Part shown: positions 1 to 7,367 of the stretch, piece after piece
Position numbering within the stretch: position 1 is the first letter of the stretch
Layout of the letters: every line of letters begins with the position of its first letter
NCBI RefSeq assembly: GCF_000716605.1
Contig: NZ_JNXE01000004.1
Location: 1 to 64,000 of the forward strand
DNA length: 64,000 nucleotides
DNA from: Streptomyces sp. NRRL F-525
Lineage (GTDB): Bacteria > Actinomycetota > Actinomycetes > Streptomycetales > Streptomycetaceae
Direction of reading: 5' to 3'
Made by a program: the position numbers and the translations under genes
The notes under the pieces: generated by a model
The model's database searches: none
What the model was told of the DNA's origin: nothing
What the model saw: the letters and a program-made list of their open reading frames with translations, nothing else

Positions 1-91
1 CCCCGACTGGTTCAAGGCGTTCCTCGGCGTGATGCTCCTGGGCGCCGTCCTCATCAATCTGTGGGTCCAGCGCACCGCGACCCGGAGGTGA
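1..91 (+). CDS. Sugar ABC transporter permease, C-terminal end (partial)
   Basis: Only the last 29 codons are inside the window. They encode a hydrophobic stretch ([16 protein letters not shown]) followed by a short basic tail ending in RTATRR and a TGA stop. The ATP-binding gene begins five bases after the stop. A final membrane helix just before an RbsA/FrcA-like ATPase is what is expected of an RbsC-type permease. The family call rests mostly on this neighbour. Confidence 0.7.
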   Translation, partial: PDWFKAFLGVMLLGAVLINLWVQRTATRR

Positions 92-96
92 CCTTC

Positions 97-930
97 ATGA
101 CGAACAGTCAATCCATCGTCCAACTCCGCGGCACGGGCAAGTCCTACGGCAACGTCCGCGCCCTGCACGGCGTGGACCTCGCGGTCCGCCCGGGCCAGGT
201 CACCTGCGTGCTGGGCGACAACGGTGCGGGCAAGTCCACGCTGATCAAAATCATCTCCGGCCTGCACCAGCACACGGAGGGCGAGTTCCTCGTCGACGGC
301 GATCCCGTCCACTTCACCACCCCGCGCCAGGCACTCGACAAGGGCATCGCGACGGTCTACCAGGACTTGGCCGTCGTGCCGTTGATGCCGGTGTGGCGGA
401 ACTTCTTCCTCGGCTCCGAGATGACCAAGGGCTCCTGGCCGTTCCGTCGTCTCGACATCGAGCGGATGAAGAAGACCGCGGACGAAGAGCTGCGCAACAT
501 GGGCATCGTCCTGGACAACCTGGACCAGCCCATCGGCACCCTGTCGGGTGGCCAGCGCCAGTGTGTGGCCATCGCCCGCGCCGTCTACTTCGGCGCCCGC
601 GTCCTCATCCTGGACGAGCCGACTGCCGCGCTGGGCGTCAAGCAGTCCGGTGTCGTGCTGAAGTACGTCGCCGCAGCCCGCGAACGCGGCCTCGGCGTCA
701 TCTTCATCACCCATAACCCGCACCACGCCTACATGGTCGGCGACCACTTCAGCGTCCTGCGCCTCGGCACCATGGAACTCTCCGCCGAACGCAGCGAGAT
801 CACCCTCGAAGAGCTCACCAACCACATGGCAGGCGGCACCGAACTCGCCGCACTCAAGCACGAGTTGTCGCAAGTCCGTGGCCTCGACGTCGAGAAGCTC
901 CCCGAGGAGGCAGCGCTCAAAGTCGGCTGA
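97..930 (+). CDS. Sugar ABC transporter ATP-binding protein (FrcA/RbsA-like, single domain)
   Basis: ATPase subunit of a carbohydrate importer, acting at the inner face of the membrane. The 277-aa product has a Walker A motif (GDNGAGKST, about residue 38), the ABC signature LSGGQRQ (about 150), Walker B ([10 protein letters not shown]) and the switch histidine in FITHN. It has one ABC domain, as in FrcA-type systems, rather than the two domains of RbsA. The ATG at 97 is preferred over an in-frame upstream start because GGAGGTGA lies just before it. It follows the permease closely, so the two form an operon whose binding-protein gene must lie to the left, outside the window. The nearby inositol-type dehydrogenases suggest a polyol or sugar substrate (inference). 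Confidence 0.88.
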   Translation: MTNSQSIVQLRGTGKSYGNVRALHGVDLAVRPGQVTCVLGDNGAGKSTLIKIISGLHQHTEGEFLVDGDPVHFTTPRQALDKGIATVYQDLAVVPLMPVWRNFFLGSEMTKGSWPFRRLDIERMKKTADEELRNMGIVLDNLDQPIGTLSGGQRQCVAIARAVYFGARVLILDEPTAALGVKQSGVVLKYVAAARERGLGVIFITHNPHHAYMVGDHFSVLRLGTMELSAERSEITLEELTNHMAGGTELAALKHELSQVRGLDVEKLPEEAALKVG

Positions 931-935
931 TCTGC

Positions 936-982
936 ACAGCGGTTGGGGGCGGTACCGGTGCGGTACCGCCCCCAACCGCTGT
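936..982. terminator. Strong bidirectional hairpin terminator
   Basis: A perfect 22-bp inverted repeat (936-957 and 961-982) with a 3-base loop lies between the stop of the ABC ATPase (+) and the stop of the convergent dehydrogenase (-). No T-tract follows, which is usual for streptomycete terminators. Position and symmetry fit termination from both sides. Confidence 0.88.
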
Positions 983-988
983 CTCTCC

Positions 989-2008
989 TCAGGCCTCGGG
1001 AAGCACCGTGCTCGGCCGGACCGGGAACCCCGCCGCCCGATAGCAGTCGTCGATGAGCCGCATCGTGGTCAGCGCGTCATCGGCGTCCAGCACCAGTGGC
1101 TCCCCGCGCCTCAAGTGGGCGGCGAAGGCCTCCAGTTGGTAGGTGTACGACGACCGGCGGCCCATCTCCTCCGTGCGCTCACCGGCCGCCGTACGCACGA
1201 CGACACGGTCGTCCAGGTGGGGCTGCACGAAGTTCATCACCGTGGCCTCGCCGCGTGAGCCCACGACGTGGCAGCTCATCTGCCAGGTGTCGTGGGCCAT
1301 GTGGCAGCGGGCGCTGCCCGTGGTGCCGCCCGGGAACTCCAGGTCCGCGTCCAGCCACGCGTCGATCCCCGGTGCGCCGGTCTTCTCGCCGCCGCGTGCG
1401 CTGACCAGTCGTGGTGCTCCGCCCGCCCAGGGGGCGAGCATGCGCTGGGCGTGCAGGCTGTAGCACCCGAGGTCCATCAGCGCGCCGCCCGCCAGGGGGA
1501 GCGACCACCGTACGTCGCTGTCCGGGGGCGCGGGCATCGCGACCATGGTGTCGACGTGCCGGAGATCGCCCAACTCCCCGCTGTCCAGCAGCTCGTGGAG
1601 ACGCAGGACGACCGGGTGGAACAGGTAGTGGAAGCCCTCCATGAACACCGTGCCCGCCTCGGCCACGGCCTTGTGGACCTCGGCCGCCTCCGTCGCGTTG
1701 CTCGCGGACGGCTTCTCGGTGAGGACGTGCTTGCCGGCCCGGAGGGCGGCCAGGTTCCACGGCCCGTGCAGGCTGTTGGCCAACGGGTTGTATACGACCT
1801 CGACCTCCGGGTCGGCGACGAGGTCGGCGTAGGAACCGACCACCCGCTCCACACCGTGCTCGGCGGCGAAGGCCTCGGCGCGGGCGCGGTCGCGGGCGGC
1901 CACCGCGACGAGGCGGTGACCGGTCGCCCGTGCCGGCCCCACGATCGACAGTTCGGCGATCCGTGCGGCGCCCAGGACGCCGATCCGCAGGGGTTCGTCC
2001 GTCGTCAC
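989..2008 (-). CDS. Gfo/Idh/MocA-family oxidoreductase
   Basis: NAD(P)-dependent sugar or polyol dehydrogenase-type protein of 339 aa. The N-terminal Rossmann fold starts RIGVLGAARIAE, and the family lysine lies in LTEKPSA near residue 95. The C-terminal half matches the dimer-forming substrate domain (MEGFHYLFHP, DLGCYSLH). The start is taken as GTG at 2008 because it overlaps the stop of the upstream dehydrogenase by four bases (GTGA) and the Rossmann motif follows at once; a longer in-frame extension has arginine-rich noise. It is the last gene of a four-gene operon with another Idh, an SDR and a PhyH-type dioxygenase. The glycine pattern (GAARIA rather than GxGxxG) is like glucose-fructose oxidoreductase relatives. 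Substrate unknown. Confidence 0.85.
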   Translation of the reverse strand: MTTDEPLRIGVLGAARIAELSIVGPARATGHRLVAVAARDRARAEAFAAEHGVERVVGSYADLVADPEVEVVYNPLANSLHGPWNLAALRAGKHVLTEKPSASNATEAAEVHKAVAEAGTVFMEGFHYLFHPVVLRLHELLDSGELGDLRHVDTMVAMPAPPDSDVRWSLPLAGGALMDLGCYSLHAQRMLAPWAGGAPRLVSARGGEKTGAPGIDAWLDADLEFPGGTTGSARCHMAHDTWQMSCHVVGSRGEATVMNFVQPHLDDRVVVRTAAGERTEEMGRRSSYTYQLEAFAAHLRRGEPLVLDADDALTTMRLIDDCYRAAGFPVRPSTVLPEA

Positions 2009-3006
2009 TTGCGCACCTCTTCGAGTCGTACGGGACGGTGTTCGTGCAGGGACAGGGTGCACGCCTCGGCGATCCAGCTCGCCTCTACGGCGTCGGCGAC
2101 CGTGCACGGGGAGGTACGGGTACCGGCCACCACCTCGGTGAACGCGGTGAGTTCGGCGCGGTAGGCGTCGGCGAACCGGTCCATGAAGAAGGTGTGCGGA
2201 GTACCGGCCGGGAAGGTCGTGCCCGGCTCCACGGACCGTAGCGGCAGCTTGTCCTCCAGGCCGACCGCGACGCTGTCCTTCATGCCGTGCACTTCGAGGC
2301 GTACGTCGTGACCGCGGGCGTTGTGGCGGGAGTTGGAGACGACGGCGATGGTGCCGTCGTCCAGGGTGAGCAGGCTGGACGCGGTGTCGACGTCACCCGC
2401 GGCACGGATGTGGTCCGCACCGCGGTTGCCGCCCGTCGCGTAGACCTCGACCACCTCGCGGCCGGTCACCCAGCGCACGATGTCGAAGTCGTGCACGGCG
2501 CAGTCGCGGAAGATGCCGCCGGAGACGGCCACATAGGCGGCCGGCGGCGGGGCGGGGTCGAGGGTGGTGGACCGTACGGTGTGCAGGTCGCCGAGTTCAC
2601 CGCTCGCCACGGCCCGGCGCGCGGCGACGCAGCCCGCGTCGAAGCGCCGGTTGTAGCCGATGTGCACCTCGACACCGCTGCCCTCCACCGCGCGCAGCAC
2701 CTCCAGGCTCTCCTCGACACCGCGGGCCACGGGCTTCTCGCAGAACACGGGGATGCCAGCCCGCACGGCGGCGCGGATCAGTTCGGGGTGTGCGTCGGTC
2801 GCGGCGGCGATCACCACACCGTCGACTCCCGCCGCGAGCAGGGCCTCGGGGGAGTCGGCGGGGACGGCCCCGAAGCGTTCGGTGGCGGTGGCGACGGCGG
2901 TGGCCACCGGGTCGGTGACCACCAGGGAGTCCACGGCGCCGAGCCCGGCGAGGGTCTCGGTGTGGAAGGCGCCGATGCGGCCCAGTCCCATGATGCCTAT
3001 GCGCAT
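2005..3006 (-). CDS. Gfo/Idh/MocA-family dehydrogenase, inositol 2-dehydrogenase-like
   Basis: A 333-aa NAD-dependent dehydrogenase with an N-terminal GLGRIG nucleotide-binding motif (MRIGIMGLGRIGAFH), the family lysine in CEKPVARG near residue 95 and IGYNRRFD near 140. The last is typical of myo-inositol 2-dehydrogenases and relatives. The C-terminal domain contains the DFDIVRWVTG stretch shared by the inositol group. It sits 31 bases after the SDR gene and overlaps the next Idh by four bases, so all are probably cotranscribed. Two paralogous Idh enzymes in a row often act in successive keto-sugar oxidation and reduction (family knowledge). The exact substrate cannot be read from the sequence. 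Confidence 0.87.
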   Translation of the reverse strand: MRIGIMGLGRIGAFHTETLAGLGAVDSLVVTDPVATAVATATERFGAVPADSPEALLAAGVDGVVIAAATDAHPELIRAAVRAGIPVFCEKPVARGVEESLEVLRAVEGSGVEVHIGYNRRFDAGCVAARRAVASGELGDLHTVRSTTLDPAPPPAAYVAVSGGIFRDCAVHDFDIVRWVTGREVVEVYATGGNRGADHIRAAGDVDTASSLLTLDDGTIAVVSNSRHNARGHDVRLEVHGMKDSVAVGLEDKLPLRSVEPGTTFPAGTPHTFFMDRFADAYRAELTAFTEVVAGTRTSPCTVADAVEASWIAEACTLSLHEHRPVRLEEVRK

Positions 3007-3037
3007 GAGAGACGTGCTCCTTCTGCCGGCGTGCGGC

Positions 3038-3799
3038 TCAGTCCTGGCCGCCGAAGACGTTCTGGTCCCAGTCGACGACCGAGCCGGTCACCACGCCGCT
3101 GCGGTCGGAGAGCAGGAACACCACGAACTCGGCGATCTCGTCGACCTGCCCGAGCTTGCCCATCGGCTGCGCCTGAGCGGCCCGCTCCCGCCAGTCGTCC
3201 CCGGCACCGTGGAAGGTCCGCTGAATGGCGTCCTCGCCCTCGGTCGCCGTCCAGCCGATGTTGACGGTGTTGATGCGGATCCGGTCGAAGCGGTGGGCGT
3301 GGGCGGCGTTGCGGGTCAGGCCCGCGAGGCCGGCCTTGGCCGTGGAGTACGGCGCGAGGTAAGGGGGGCCGCCGTGGGCGCAGTTGGAGCCGATGTTGAC
3401 GATCGTGCCGGGTGCCGAGCGGGAGGTCATGTCGGCGACCGCGGCCTGCATCGCGAAGAACGGTGCCTTCAGGTTGATCGCCATGTGCTGGTCGAACAGC
3501 TCCGGCGTGGTGTCCAGCAACGAGCCGCGTGACGTCAGCCCCGCCGCGTTGACGAGGCAGTCGACGCGGCCGTAGGCGTCCACGGTCTGTACGACGCTGT
3601 CGCGTGCCTGCGCCGGATCGGAGAGGTCGGCCCGCACGAAGCGGGTGCCGGTGTCCGCGGCGAGTTTCTCGCCCACGTCCGCGCGGCGGCCGGTGAAGAC
3701 GACGGTCGCGCCCTCACCTACGGCCGCCCGTACGACACCGGCGCCGACGCCCTGGCTGCCTCCGTTGACGAGGACGACTCTGTCCTCAAGCAGTCCCAT
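3038..3799 (-). CDS. Short-chain dehydrogenase/reductase (SDR)
   Basis: A classical SDR of 253 aa. The cofactor motif is GGSQGVG near residue 13, NAAG is near 88, the catalytic Ser is in VNIGSN, and YSTAK near 160 supplies Tyr and Lys. The ATG at 3799 gives a standard length. It lies 29 bases after the PhyH gene and 31 bases before the first Idh gene, so it is central in the operon. A likely role is oxidation or reduction of a hydroxyl on the sugar-like compound handled by the neighbouring dehydrogenases (inference from context). Confidence 0.86.
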   Translation of the reverse strand: MGLLEDRVVLVNGGSQGVGAGVVRAAVGEGATVVFTGRRADVGEKLAADTGTRFVRADLSDPAQARDSVVQTVDAYGRVDCLVNAAGLTSRGSLLDTTPELFDQHMAINLKAPFFAMQAAVADMTSRSAPGTIVNIGSNCAHGGPPYLAPYSTAKAGLAGLTRNAAHAHRFDRIRINTVNIGWTATEGEDAIQRTFHGAGDDWRERAAQAQPMGKLGQVDEIAEFVVFLLSDRSGVVTGSVVDWDQNVFGGQD

Positions 3800-3828
3800 G
3801 AGTGTGATGTGTCCTTTTCGGCTTCGGT

Positions 3829-5007
3829 TCAGCTCTGGCGGCGCTTGGTGGCGGCCTGCAGTTCGTGGCGCAGCCGCTCCGCGTCCCACTCCTCCGTGAC
3901 GGCCTGGCGGAGGGTGTCCGCCTGCGAGGGCGGGGCGAGTCCCTCGACCGGCGGGTCGAGGTCGAGGTTGGTGGGGAAGGGGTAGCCCTCGGCGGTGGCG
4001 GCGATCACCCGGCGCAGCCAGTCCTCGGAGACGCCCTCGGCCTTGCGGCTCAGCAGCACCGGGAACAGGGCGTTCGACATCGCCTCGCGGTCCACCGTTT
4101 CCATCGCCCGGCCGAAGGCGGAGGAGATCTGCAGCAGGTTGGCCATGCGCTTGATGTCGGCCGAGCGGTTGTGGCCGGCGGCGTGGAAGAGCGCCGGGTT
4201 GAAGAAGACCGCGTCGCCCTTCTCCAGCGGCAGCTGCACGTGGTGCGTCTCGAAGTACTCGACGAACTGCGGGAGCCGCCAGGCGAGATAGCCGGGCTCG
4301 AACTTCTGCGAGTGCGGCAGATAGAGCGTCGGGCCGGACTCGACGGGCATGTCGACGTGGGCCACCGCGCCCTGGAGGGTCAGCACCGGCGAGAGCCGGT
4401 GGACGTGCGCGGGGTAGGCCGCGGCCTGCTCCTGGGAGAGGAAACCGAGGTGGTAGTCCCGGTGCACGCTCTGCGCCGCGCCACCCGGGTTGACCACGTT
4501 GAGCTGCGAGGTGACCTGGTAGGCGGGGCCGAGCCAGGCCTCCGAGATCAGCTCCAGGATGTCGTTGGCGTAGTAGTCGGCGAACGCCTCGGGCGCCCGT
4601 ACGGCGATCTTGTCCAGGGCGTTCCACACGCGGTCGTTCGCGCCGGGCTTGGCGAAGTGGTCGCCGCGGGCCGCGCCGCTCGCGCGCTCCTCCTCGATCA
4701 GCGCGCGGAAGGCTTCGGACGCCCGGTCCACGACGGCCTCGTCCGGGAAGGCGCCCTTGAGGACCACGATGCCGGGCCCGTCGAGCAGCGCCCCCACCAG
4801 CTCGCTCTGCACGTCCCGGCGGCCCTCGGCGGTGGCCGCGAGAGCACGGAGCCGGGCGCTGTCGTAGAGCGGGACGTTCTGCTCGACGCGCTCGGCCGAG
4901 GGATGGTCGGCGATGTCGGTGCGCTGCTCCACGAGTGAGCGGAACGCGTCGAGATCGCAGTCCGCCTCGGTCAGCCAAGTCCGCGTCCTTGCGGTGATGG
5001 GAGACAT
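3829..5007 (-). CDS. Phytanoyl-CoA dioxygenase (PhyH) family Fe(II)/2-oxoglutarate oxygenase
   Basis: A 392-aa protein resembling non-heme iron, 2-oxoglutarate-dependent hydroxylases. The facial triad can be read as His182 and Asp184 in SVHRDYH plus a distal His near 275 in LFHAAGHNRS. The Arg in NRS is placed to bind 2-oxoglutarate. First gene of the operon running left, preceded by AAAGGGA as ribosome site, and divergent from a LacI-type regulator. PhyH enzymes hydroxylate small molecules, not only phytanoyl-CoA, so in this setting a carbohydrate-derived, polyol or ether substrate is plausible but unproven. Confidence 0.83.
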   Translation of the reverse strand: MSPITARTRTWLTEADCDLDAFRSLVEQRTDIADHPSAERVEQNVPLYDSARLRALAATAEGRRDVQSELVGALLDGPGIVVLKGAFPDEAVVDRASEAFRALIEEERASGAARGDHFAKPGANDRVWNALDKIAVRAPEAFADYYANDILELISEAWLGPAYQVTSQLNVVNPGGAAQSVHRDYHLGFLSQEQAAAYPAHVHRLSPVLTLQGAVAHVDMPVESGPTLYLPHSQKFEPGYLAWRLPQFVEYFETHHVQLPLEKGDAVFFNPALFHAAGHNRSADIKRMANLLQISSAFGRAMETVDREAMSNALFPVLLSRKAEGVSEDWLRRVIAATAEGYPFPTNLDLDPPVEGLAPPSQADTLRQAVTEEWDAERLRHELQAATKRRQS

Positions 5008-5116
5008 CCGGGTCCCTTTCGCTGTCAGTGCGTTTCTGCCAGTCTTGATAAAACAAACCCATCATTCAATGCCTCTCGCCACATCAAAAGTGCATCATCG
5101 GTCTGGGGGATCACTC
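5008..5116. promoter_or_regulatory. Divergent promoter/operator region of PhyH operon and LacI-type gene
   Basis: This 109-base spacer separates two divergent genes and holds an AT-rich patch at 5045-5070 in a GC-rich setting. On the minus strand TTGAAT (5069-5064) and AAGACT (5046-5041) are 17 bases apart and could be the -35 and -10 of the PhyH operon. Short TGAT/ATCA arms in the same patch might be part of a LacI-type operator. The evidence is weak. Confidence 0.4.
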
Positions 5117-6163
5117 ATGCGTCACCGGTACCCGATCAGGGAAATCGCCCGTCAGGCCGGGCTGAGCACGGCCACTGTCGACCGTGTCCTCAACCAGCGG
5201 GGCAATGTCACGGAGAGCACCATCAGGGAGGTGCAGGAAGCCATCAAGGACCTGGACCGCCAGCAGAGCCAGGTCCGGCTCGGCGGCCGCACCTTCATGA
5301 TGGACATCGTGATGCAGACGCCGGAGCGGTTCTCCACCGCCGTACGGGACGCGCTCGAAGCCGAACTGCCCTCCCTGCACCCCGCCCTCGTGCGCTCACG
5401 CTTCCACTTCCGCGAGACCTGCCCGCCCGCCGAACTGACCGCGACGCTGGACGGGATCGCGAGGCGCGGCTCGCAGGGCGTGATCCTCAAGGCCCCCGAC
5501 GAACCGGAGATCGCCGCCGCCGTCGGGCGGCTGATCGCGGCCGGAATCCCCGTCGTCACCCTGGTGACCGACCTGCCCCACAGCGCACGCCTGGCCTACG
5601 TCGGCATCGACAACCGCGCGGCCGGCGCCACCGCCGCCTACCTCCTCGGACAGTGGCTGGGCAGGCGGCCCGGCAATGTGCTGACCACCATCAGCCGGGG
5701 CTCCTTCCGGGGCGAGGAGGAGCGCGAGATGGGCTTCCGCAGCGCGATGCGCCTCGCCGACCCAAGGCGGTCCCTGGTGGAGGTCACCGACAGCGACGGC
5801 CTGGACGCCACCCAGCACGAACTGGTCCTGGAGGCGCTGAAACGGGACGAGGAGATCATCGCCGTGTACTCGGCGGGCGGCGGCAACCTCGCCACCCTCG
5901 ACGCCTTCGACGCGCTGGGCCGGGAGTGCGCGGTGTTCATCGCCCACGACCTGGACCACGACAACACCCGGCTGCTGCGCGAGCGCCGCCTGTCCGCGGT
6001 CCTCCACCACGACCTGCGCCAGGACATGCGGCGCGCCTGCCAGATCGTCATGCGCGCCCACAAGGCCCTCCCTGACGACGGCCCGACACTGCCCTCGGCG
6101 ATCCAGGTGGTCACCCCGTTCAACATGCCGCCGGGGGCACCGTCCGTACCGGTCGTCGACTGA
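5117..6163 (+). CDS. LacI-family transcriptional regulator
   Basis: A 348-aa repressor-type regulator. The N-terminal helix-turn-helix reads IREIARQAGLSTATVDRVLN (residues 7-26), and the rest is a periplasmic-binding-protein-like ligand domain. The VDRVLN form of the recognition helix and the ligand domain resemble regulators linked to ribose- or inositol-type ABC systems. The ATG at 5117 is chosen because GGGGGA lies six bases upstream and the HTH begins immediately; the open frame extends upstream without a recognisable domain. Divergent from the PhyH operon, which it probably controls, perhaps with the ABC importer at the left edge. Confidence 0.88.
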   Translation: MRHRYPIREIARQAGLSTATVDRVLNQRGNVTESTIREVQEAIKDLDRQQSQVRLGGRTFMMDIVMQTPERFSTAVRDALEAELPSLHPALVRSRFHFRETCPPAELTATLDGIARRGSQGVILKAPDEPEIAAAVGRLIAAGIPVVTLVTDLPHSARLAYVGIDNRAAGATAAYLLGQWLGRRPGNVLTTISRGSFRGEEEREMGFRSAMRLADPRRSLVEVTDSDGLDATQHELVLEALKRDEEIIAVYSAGGGNLATLDAFDALGRECAVFIAHDLDHDNTRLLRERRLSAVLHHDLRQDMRRACQIVMRAHKALPDDGPTLPSAIQVVTPFNMPPGAPSVPVVD

Positions 6164-6191
6164 ACTCGGCGCACACGGAGGGGTGTTGGGG

Positions 6192-6764
6192 TCAGCGCTC
6201 GTAGACGCCGGTCAGCCGGCCCCGGCCGAGGACGGGTGCGGTGATCGTGGGCAGGAGGGCGCGGGGGCGTGCCCGGTCCACCGGCGTCGTGCCGGAGGCG
6301 CTGTCCACGGCGGCCGAGAGGGCGAACAGCTGGAAGACGTAGCGGTGCGGGCCGTGGCCCTTGATGGGCGCGGGACCGTGGTAGCCGCGTCCGATGGTGG
6401 AGCGGAGCACCCGCACGCCGGGGCCGGGCTGTCGGTACGACAGCGCGCCGGCCTCCAGGTGTCCGGCCGCCGGGTCGATCAACGCGAGGCAGTGCACCGC
6501 CGGTTTGGAGATCGGGACGTCGATGTCCTCGACGACCAGGAGGAGTTGCGCGGTGCCGGGCGGGAGTGGGGTCCAGGCCAGCCGGGGCGAGAGGTCGGCG
6601 CCGCCGATCTGCTTCGCGCACTGCTTCAGCGGCATGGTGTCGCCGTCGTCGAAGTCCTCGCTGGTGAGCGTCAGTTGCTCGGGGCCTTGGAGGTTGGGCA
6701 GGTTCCACGCCATGTGGGTGTCGCCTGCTTTGCGGTTCTTCAGGAGTCGGCCGAGCAGGCTCAT
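6192..6764 (-). CDS. YbhB/YbcL (PEBP, Raf kinase inhibitor-like) family protein
   Basis: A 190-aa protein of the phosphatidylethanolamine-binding fold. Visible signatures are the anion-pocket region LSPRLAWTPLPPGTAQ, the following VEDIDVP, and GPAPIKGHGPHRYVFQLFAL in the C-terminal half. It starts with an ATG that overlaps the stop of the isochorismatase-like gene by four bases, so the pair is translationally coupled. Bacterial PEBP proteins have poorly defined roles. It is the last gene of the MarR-MFS unit. Confidence 0.87.
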   Translation of the reverse strand: MSLLGRLLKNRKAGDTHMAWNLPNLQGPEQLTLTSEDFDDGDTMPLKQCAKQIGGADLSPRLAWTPLPPGTAQLLLVVEDIDVPISKPAVHCLALIDPAAGHLEAGALSYRQPGPGVRVLRSTIGRGYHGPAPIKGHGPHRYVFQLFALSAAVDSASGTTPVDRARPRALLPTITAPVLGRGRLTGVYER

Positions 6765-7327
6765 CGCGTCGCCTCCACCATGTCGACGACCTCGGCGGTG
6801 GTCGCGGTCTCGCCGAGCTTGGGGAAGACGCGCTCGACGCTGTGGCGATGGGCCTCGGGGTCGGGATCGCCCATCGCGTCGGTGACCAGGACGACGTGGT
6901 AGCCGTGGTCGGAGGCCGAGCGCGCCGTCGACTCGACGCCCGAGCTGGTCGCGATGCCGGTGAGCACGACCTGCGTGACGCCCAAGTCCCGTAGGAGCGT
7001 GTCGAGTCCGGTGTCGTGGAACGCGCTGCGCCGCCGCTTGGTGATCAGACGGTCGGTCGGCCGTACGTCGAGTTCGTCGATGAGGTCGGCCCAACCGGCG
7101 GGCGGGGCCGCGCTGTTGGCGGATCGTCCGGTGTCGGTACGGCCCGGGGCGCGGCCGGTGACGTTGACCAGGATCACGGGCAGACCGTGGCGCCGGAACT
7201 CGGTGGCCAAGTGGGTCGCCTGCTTGACGGAGGCCGTGACCTGGGCGTCGGTGAGGGCCGAGACGATGCCCTTCTGCAGGTCGACCACGACGAGCGCGGC
7301 GATGGGGTCGATCGTTGTGAGTGGCAT
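6761..7327 (-). CDS. Isochorismatase-family (cysteine hydrolase fold) protein lacking the catalytic Cys
   Basis: A 188-aa alpha/beta hydrolase of the isochorismatase-like group. Asp16 (VVDLQKG) and Lys97 (LITKRRRSAF) of the usual Asp-Lys-Cys triad are present. At the nucleophile position the motif reads GIATSSGVESTAR, so residue 130 is Gly instead of Cys. Other family members with Gly here exist, so this may be a subfamily using another chemistry or acting without hydrolysis. The gene is 40 bases after the MFS gene and overlaps the PEBP gene. Confidence 0.87.
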   Translation of the reverse strand: MPLTTIDPIAALVVVDLQKGIVSALTDAQVTASVKQATHLATEFRRHGLPVILVNVTGRAPGRTDTGRSANSAAPPAGWADLIDELDVRPTDRLITKRRRSAFHDTGLDTLLRDLGVTQVVLTGIATSSGVESTARSASDHGYHVVLVTDAMGDPDPEAHRHSVERVFPKLGETATTAEVVDMVEATR

Positions 7328-7367
7328 GGGAGTTGGATCTCCTGCGGTGTCTTTGGTGCCTTGGATG

